NCBI RefSeq assembly: GCF_030816725.1
Contig: NZ_JAUSYG010000001.1
Location: 4,154,001 to 4,218,000, forward strand
DNA: 64,000 nt
Direction of reading: 5' to 3'
DNA from: Pseudarthrobacter defluvii
GTDB lineage: Bacteria > Actinomycetota > Actinomycetes > Actinomycetales > Micrococcaceae
The translations under genes were made by a program, and so were the position numbers. Position 1 is the stretch's first letter, and each line of letters begins with the position of its first letter. Positions 60,737 to 64,000 of the stretch are shown in pieces. The notes under the pieces are model-generated. The model saw nothing but the letters and a program-made list of their open reading frames with translations. It was not told the origin of the DNA and did no database searches.

Positions 60737-61187
60737 GTTTCTTGACGTCAATGTGGATCATGTCCCCGGGGGCGTCTCGTTCGTAGCGGCGGTCTGTGGC
60801 GCGCGAAGCCCGAATCCGTGCCCCGCTCACGGGGTCAAGATCCCATAGCTTGGGCATGCCGGCACGGGCCAGAATCCGGGAGACCGTCCGGGCGCTGACA
60901 CCGCAGCGCAAGGCCAAATCAGTCGGCCCCTCGCGGTGCTCGACGCGCTGTGCCAGGACCTCGGCAACCACGTTCACCGGAGTGGCGTGCGGGCAGGACT
61001 TTGGTCTGGAGCTGCGGTCCTCCAGGCCCTTCCAGCCATCGGCCCGATACCGGCGGATCCAGCGGTGGGCGCAGGTTCGCGAGACGCCCATTTCCTTGGC
61101 CACGTGGGCAACCGGACGGCCGGTCAAGACGCGTTCGACGAGGATCCGTCTACCGGTCGGGGTCAGACGGGCATTACGGTGGAGCAT
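60737..61187 (-). pseudogene. IS481 transposase, N-terminal part
   Basis: Reads MLHRNARLTPTGRRILVERV, then VAHVAKEMGVSRTCAHRWIRRYRADGWKGLEDRSSRPKSCP, the helix-turn-helix region of IS481 transposases, and ends GDMIHIDVKKL where the first catalytic Asp lies. It then runs for 32 codons into the IS110 element (CESYQQLVWDW...). Joined to 58831-59354 it makes a complete transposase, so only the insertion has broken it. Confidence 0.87.
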
Positions 61188-61253
61188 GAAGACCTCTTAG
61201 TCGTTGGCTGTGTGTGGCAACCACCAACCTAAGAGGTCTTCACCTATTCACGA

Positions 61254-61279
61254 TGTAACCAACGTCCTGACTCAGTACA
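61254..61279. repeat. IS481 right terminal inverted repeat
   Basis: Reading inward on the minus strand it begins TGTACTGAGTCAGG and includes GTTGGTTACA; pairs with the left end in 21 of 26 positions. Confidence 0.8.
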
Positions 61280-61285
61280 CCTAGC
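61280..61285. repeat. Target-site duplication, right copy (CCTAGC)
   Basis: Same hexamer as 58820-58825. On the minus strand it contains the TAG stop codon of the MHS transporter gene, so the insertion left the reading frame intact. Confidence 0.85.
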
Positions 61286-62654
61286 GGCCTGCGGTTCGTC
61301 CGGTCTTTTGCGCCTCGAGGTCCTCGAGAGACGTGCCCCTGGTGTCGGAGGACATCAGGGTGGCCACCGCGGAGACCAGGCAGATGCCGAGCGTGACCAG
61401 CCCGATGGTCAGGGGGATGTTGGCCGAGCCGGGAGGAGCGATTGCGGTGAAGATGCTCGGGAAGAACGACGCGATCATGAGTCCGATGTTCTGCGAGACA
61501 GCGAAGCCGGTTACCCGGATCCGCATGGGGAACTGCTCTTGGAAGAACGTGGCGAACGTGGCGTTCCACATCTGGAAAAAGATGCCCTGCACGATGACCA
61601 CGCAGACGAAGACCAGCGGGAGGCTCCCCTGCTCGATCGCCCACAGGTATCCGGTCACCAGGACGCCGCCGATGACGCCGCCGGCCGCCATCAGCATCCG
61701 CCGGCCGATCCTGTCCGAGAGCGCGCCGAACACCGGAATGGTGGCCACGGCCGCGATGTTGGCGACCAGCGTCACCCACAGGAACTCGCTGCTGGAGAAG
61801 CCGTTGCCGTAACCCTTCTGCGTGGCAAAGGAGACGCCGAAAATCAGGGTGGCCATGCCGATGACATTGGTGAAGGTCATGAGCACGCAGCGGACCAGTG
61901 CTCCCGGCCGGGTGCGCAGGAGCTCGGCGAGCGGAAAGCGGTGTTTGGTTCCCTCGGTACCCGGCTGCGCGGTGTAGGCAGGGGGCTCGGTCACCCGGCG
62001 GCGAATGAGATAGCCGGCAAAAATAACGACGGCGCTGAGCAGGAAGGGGATGCGCCAGCCCCAGGCACCGAACTGGTCAGCCGGAAGGAGGGCGGCGAGC
62101 GGCAGCAGGACGGCGGTGGCCAGGATTGACCCCACCTGGGTGCCCTGGAGGCTGAAGCTGGCGAAGAAGCCGCGCCGGGCGTCCGGCGAGTGTTCGACGA
62201 TCATCGCGCTGGCACCGCCGAGTTCGCCGGCCACCGCGAAGCCCTGGATCAGGCGGAGGATCACCAGCAGGGCGGGGGCGAGGAGGCCCACTTGCCCGTA
62301 GGTGGGCAGGAGCCCGACCGCGAAGGTCGCGAAGCCCATGAGCAACATGGCGAAGACGAGCACCTTCTTGCGCCCGTGCCGGTCCCCGTAGGCACCGAGG
62401 ACGACGGCGCCTACCGGCCGGGAGACGTAGCCTACCGCGTAGGTTGCAAGGGAGGCAATGATCCCGACGGTGGGGTTTTCCGCGGGAAAGAAGATGGTGG
62501 GGAAGATCAGCGTGGCGGCCAGCGAGTACAGCGCGAAGTCGTAGTACTCGAGGGCACTTCCGATCCAGCCGCTCATTGCCGCTTTCTTCGGATCCCGCAA
62601 AACTGCACCAGCAGCTGGACTGGAAGGGGCCACGCGGGTTGGGGTGGTGCTCAT
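61281..62654 (-). CDS. MFS transporter, metabolite:H+ symporter (MHS) family
   Basis: 457 aa from MSTTPTRVAPSSPA, with GAAGGA before the ATG; a start nine codons upstream is less likely. SGWIGSALEYYDFALYSLAATLIF and LGAYGDRHGRKKVLVFAML are the MHS signatures. About 12 helices. It probably imports an organic or aromatic acid. It has a strong promoter with a LacI-type operator. An IS481 element lies exactly at its stop codon and separates it from its terminator. Confidence 0.88.
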   Translation of the reverse strand: MSTTPTRVAPSSPAAGAVLRDPKKAAMSGWIGSALEYYDFALYSLAATLIFPTIFFPAENPTVGIIASLATYAVGYVSRPVGAVVLGAYGDRHGRKKVLVFAMLLMGFATFAVGLLPTYGQVGLLAPALLVILRLIQGFAVAGELGGASAMIVEHSPDARRGFFASFSLQGTQVGSILATAVLLPLAALLPADQFGAWGWRIPFLLSAVVIFAGYLIRRRVTEPPAYTAQPGTEGTKHRFPLAELLRTRPGALVRCVLMTFTNVIGMATLIFGVSFATQKGYGNGFSSSEFLWVTLVANIAAVATIPVFGALSDRIGRRMLMAAGGVIGGVLVTGYLWAIEQGSLPLVFVCVVIVQGIFFQMWNATFATFFQEQFPMRIRVTGFAVSQNIGLMIASFFPSIFTAIAPPGSANIPLTIGLVTLGICLVSAVATLMSSDTRGTSLEDLEAQKTGRTAGR

Positions 62655-62758
62655 GTGCTTGTCCTTCGTCTTCTTTGGCAAGGAACCGGAACCGCTGGAA
62701 ACAGTTGTGGCGGCGTCAGCGCCGCAAACCGCCGGACAGGGGCTCGGGCGTCAGCTCT

Positions 62759-62770
62759 TGAATCGATTCA
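62759..62770. promoter_or_regulatory. LacI-type operator before the MHS transporter
   Basis: TGAATCGATTCA is a perfect 12-bp palindrome fitting TGNANCGNTNCA. It covers the expected transcription start of the leftward promoter. No lacI-like gene is adjacent. Confidence 0.72.
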
Positions 62771-62773
62771 TCC

Positions 62774-62802
62774 AATATAGAAGGTGACGTCCATTACGTC
62801 AA
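62774..62802 (-). promoter_or_regulatory. Sigma-70-type promoter of the MHS transporter
   Basis: On the minus strand, -35 TTGACG and -10 TATATT are separated by exactly 17 bp, the best promoter in the window. The transcription start should fall at about 62767, inside the LacI-type operator. Confidence 0.8.
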
Positions 62803-62833
62803 AGGGCAAGCGCTATCCGGTGAATGGGACACC

Positions 62834-62858
62834 TCCGGGAGGCTCCCGGCCTCCCGGA
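62834..62858. terminator. Hairpin terminator of the downstream P450 gene
   Basis: TCCGGGAGG and CCTCCCGGA pair perfectly across a 7-base loop, ten bases after the stop codon of the leftward P450 gene. Confidence 0.65.
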
Positions 62859-62867
62859 AGATGCGGC

Positions 62868-64000
62868 CTATGCGGCAGTGATCCTCACCGGCAGGGATTC
62901 AAACCCGCGGAGCACGTTGTGCAGTATCGGCGCGGGAGCACCGTCCGGCTCGATCGCGGCCACGCGCTTGAGCAGCTGCTGCAGCACAATCTCCATTTCG
63001 AGCCGGGCGATAGGCTGTCCCACACACTGGTGCAGGCCCATGCCGAACGCCACGTGGCCCGACGCATTGCGGTGGAGATCGAAGTCATCGGCATTGTCAC
63101 CCCATTTGCGCGGGTCACGGTTCGCGGCCCCGAGGAACACCAGCACCTTGGCGCCCGCCGGCAGGTGCACGCCGCCCAGGACCGTGTCCACGGCAACGGT
63201 CCGGTGGAACTTCTGGAACGGCGATTCCAGGCGCAGCGCCTCGTCCACGGCAAATTTGGCCAGCTTGGGGTTCTCGCGCAGCCGGGCCCAGGCCTCTGGG
63301 TAACGCGCCAGCACCGAGAGCGTGTTCCCGATGCCGAAGATGGTGGTGTCCACTCCGGCGGACAGCAGGGCGCGGACCAGCAGCGTGGCCTGCTGCTCGG
63401 TAATCAGGCCGTCCTCCACGCGCTTCCAGATCTGGGCACCGAAGCCGACGTCGTCCAGGTTTTCGCGCTGGCAGTTCCGCATCACCGCGGCAGCGTGCTC
63501 ATCGCCCTGGGCAAAAGCCTGCTTGAAGATGTAGTTCTCCGGGCCAAACGCGTTGAACACCATGTTGCCGTACGGCAACAGATGTTCACGTCCGACGTCG
63601 GGAATCCCCACCGCGTCCGGGAAGACACGCAGGGGGTACTTTTCGGCGAGGTCCGCGATGGCGTCGAACCGCTCGCGTTGCGCCAGCTGTTCCGTCAGCT
63701 CCACAGCCGGTGGCGTGAACGGTTCGCGGAGGGCGCGGACTGTACTGGGATTGATGACGCCGGTCAGCGCCCGGCGCATCACGGTGTGGATGGGCGGATC
63801 CGATTCCAGGATGCTGGGCGGCCGCCAGCCCGAATCCTTCCGGATGTCCCGCGGGCCCAGCCCGCCCGAGGAGATGTAGGTTTCGAAGTCGGTGAGGACC
63901 TCATAGACCTCCTGGTAGCCGGCCACGGCGTAGCTGCCGGTGCTCTCCAGGTAGGAGACGGCACCGGCATCGCGGAGCCGGCCCAGAAACGGGTACGGGT
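62868..64000 (-). CDS. Cytochrome P450, CYP199A/GcoA-like, N-terminus outside window
   Basis: About 377 residues are in the window, and the frame runs open to the right edge with PFLGRLRDAGAVSYLESTGSYAVAGYQEVYEVL-type sequence in front (shown here in part). I-helix LLSAGVDTTIFGIGN, ExxR in AVDEALRLESPFQKF, and heme loop VAFGMGLHQCVGQPIARLE with the axial Cys. FISSGG-like, RKDSGWRPPSILESDPPIHTVMRRAL resembles the CYP199A/CYP255A aromatic O-demethylases; this is a resemblance and the substrate is not proved. The neighbouring MHS transporter could import the substrate. Confidence 0.85.
   Translation of the reverse strand, partial: PYPFLGRLRDAGAVSYLESTGSYAVAGYQEVYEVLTDFETYISSGGLGPRDIRKDSGWRPPSILESDPPIHTVMRRALTGVINPSTVRALREPFTPPAVELTEQLAQRERFDAIADLAEKYPLRVFPDAVGIPDVGREHLLPYGNMVFNAFGPENYIFKQAFAQGDEHAAAVMRNCQRENLDDVGFGAQIWKRVEDGLITEQQATLLVRALLSAGVDTTIFGIGNTLSVLARYPEAWARLRENPKLAKFAVDEALRLESPFQKFHRTVAVDTVLGGVHLPAGAKVLVFLGAANRDPRKWGDNADDFDLHRNASGHVAFGMGLHQCVGQPIARLEMEIVLQQLLKRVAAIEPDGAPAPILHNVLRGFESLPVRITAA

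Larger units (their letters stand above)
58826..61279 (-). mobile_element. IS481-family insertion sequence interrupted by an IS110-family element
   Basis: Terminal inverted repeats of 26 bp (58826-58851 and 61254-61279, 21 matches) begin TGTACT, and a 6-bp target duplication CCTAGC flanks them. Its length without the inner element is 1072 bp, normal for IS481. The transposase runs leftward and is split by the insertion at 59355-60736. The element sits on the stop codon of the MHS transporter gene. Confidence 0.88.

Overview
The window is high-GC actinobacterial DNA. Codon use, GTG/TTG starts, purine-rich ribosome binding sites and gene content point to an Arthrobacter-type organism (Micrococcaceae: Arthrobacter, Pseudarthrobacter or Paenarthrobacter). 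This is an inference from gene style; no rRNA or other marker lies in the window. It reads as chromosome with many catabolic and accessory genes. I found no tRNA, rRNA or CRISPR array.

Layout. 1-4.5 kb: a cut-off glycerophosphodiesterase, a HAD phosphatase, a lipoprotein, then an SOS-controlled umuDC translesion polymerase operon and a small membrane protein. 4.8-10.9 kb: an orphan sulfonate/nitrate-type binding protein, a PfkB sugar kinase with an alpha/beta hydrolase, a cyclodeaminase-like protein, a secreted protein, a tiny LASTG-anchored surface protein and an SDR. 11-15.8 kb: a ribonucleoside-use operon (nucleoside hydrolase, MFS transporter, ribokinase) divergent from a LacI regulator gene that carries a frameshift, with two LacI operators between them. 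15.7-22.6 kb: secreted M1 peptidase, (p)ppGpp-synthetase-like protein, homoserine-dehydrogenase-like protein, rhodanese, and a FtsX-type ABC exporter whose permease has lost its N-terminus, followed by a TetR gene. 22.6-25.6 kb: a molybdopterin oxidoreductase with a small helical partner. 25.9-30.1 kb: a D-2-hydroxyacid dehydrogenase / FAH hydrolase / IclR / MHS-transporter unit with related operator half-sites. 30.2-38.8 kb: PAS-ANTAR protein, then a leftward carbohydrate operon (DUF5107-TPR, cellulase-like, GH35 beta-galactosidase, AraC). 39-45.7 kb: AraC, VOC and UvrA-like genes, hydrolase, MOSC protein and a secreted serine protease.

45.8-58.7 kb is the most coherent block: a leftward operon whose order (P450, ATP-binding phosphotransferase half, phosphohistidine half, SDR, ferredoxin, ferredoxin reductase, HD phosphohydrolase, aldehyde dehydrogenase) is that of the creJIHGFEDC genes for 4-cresol (alkylphenol) breakdown. 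In that pathway the phenol is phosphorylated, the P450 oxidises the methyl group of the aryl phosphate, the phosphate is removed, and dehydrogenases give 4-hydroxybenzoate. An IclR regulator precedes it, and a second HD-hydrolase paralog, an MFS transporter and a GntR regulator lie further upstream. 58.8-61.3 kb is a nested insertion: an IS481-family element with a 6-bp target duplication, itself interrupted by an IS110-family element with a likely bridge-RNA region. It landed on the stop codon of an MHS transporter gene. The window ends inside a second cytochrome P450 gene.

Regulation readable from sequence: SOS box (umuDC), LacI operators (nucleoside operon; MHS transporter), candidate IclR sites, a TetR-like palindrome, a GntR palindrome, and two families of long intergenic palindromic repeats with two copies each.
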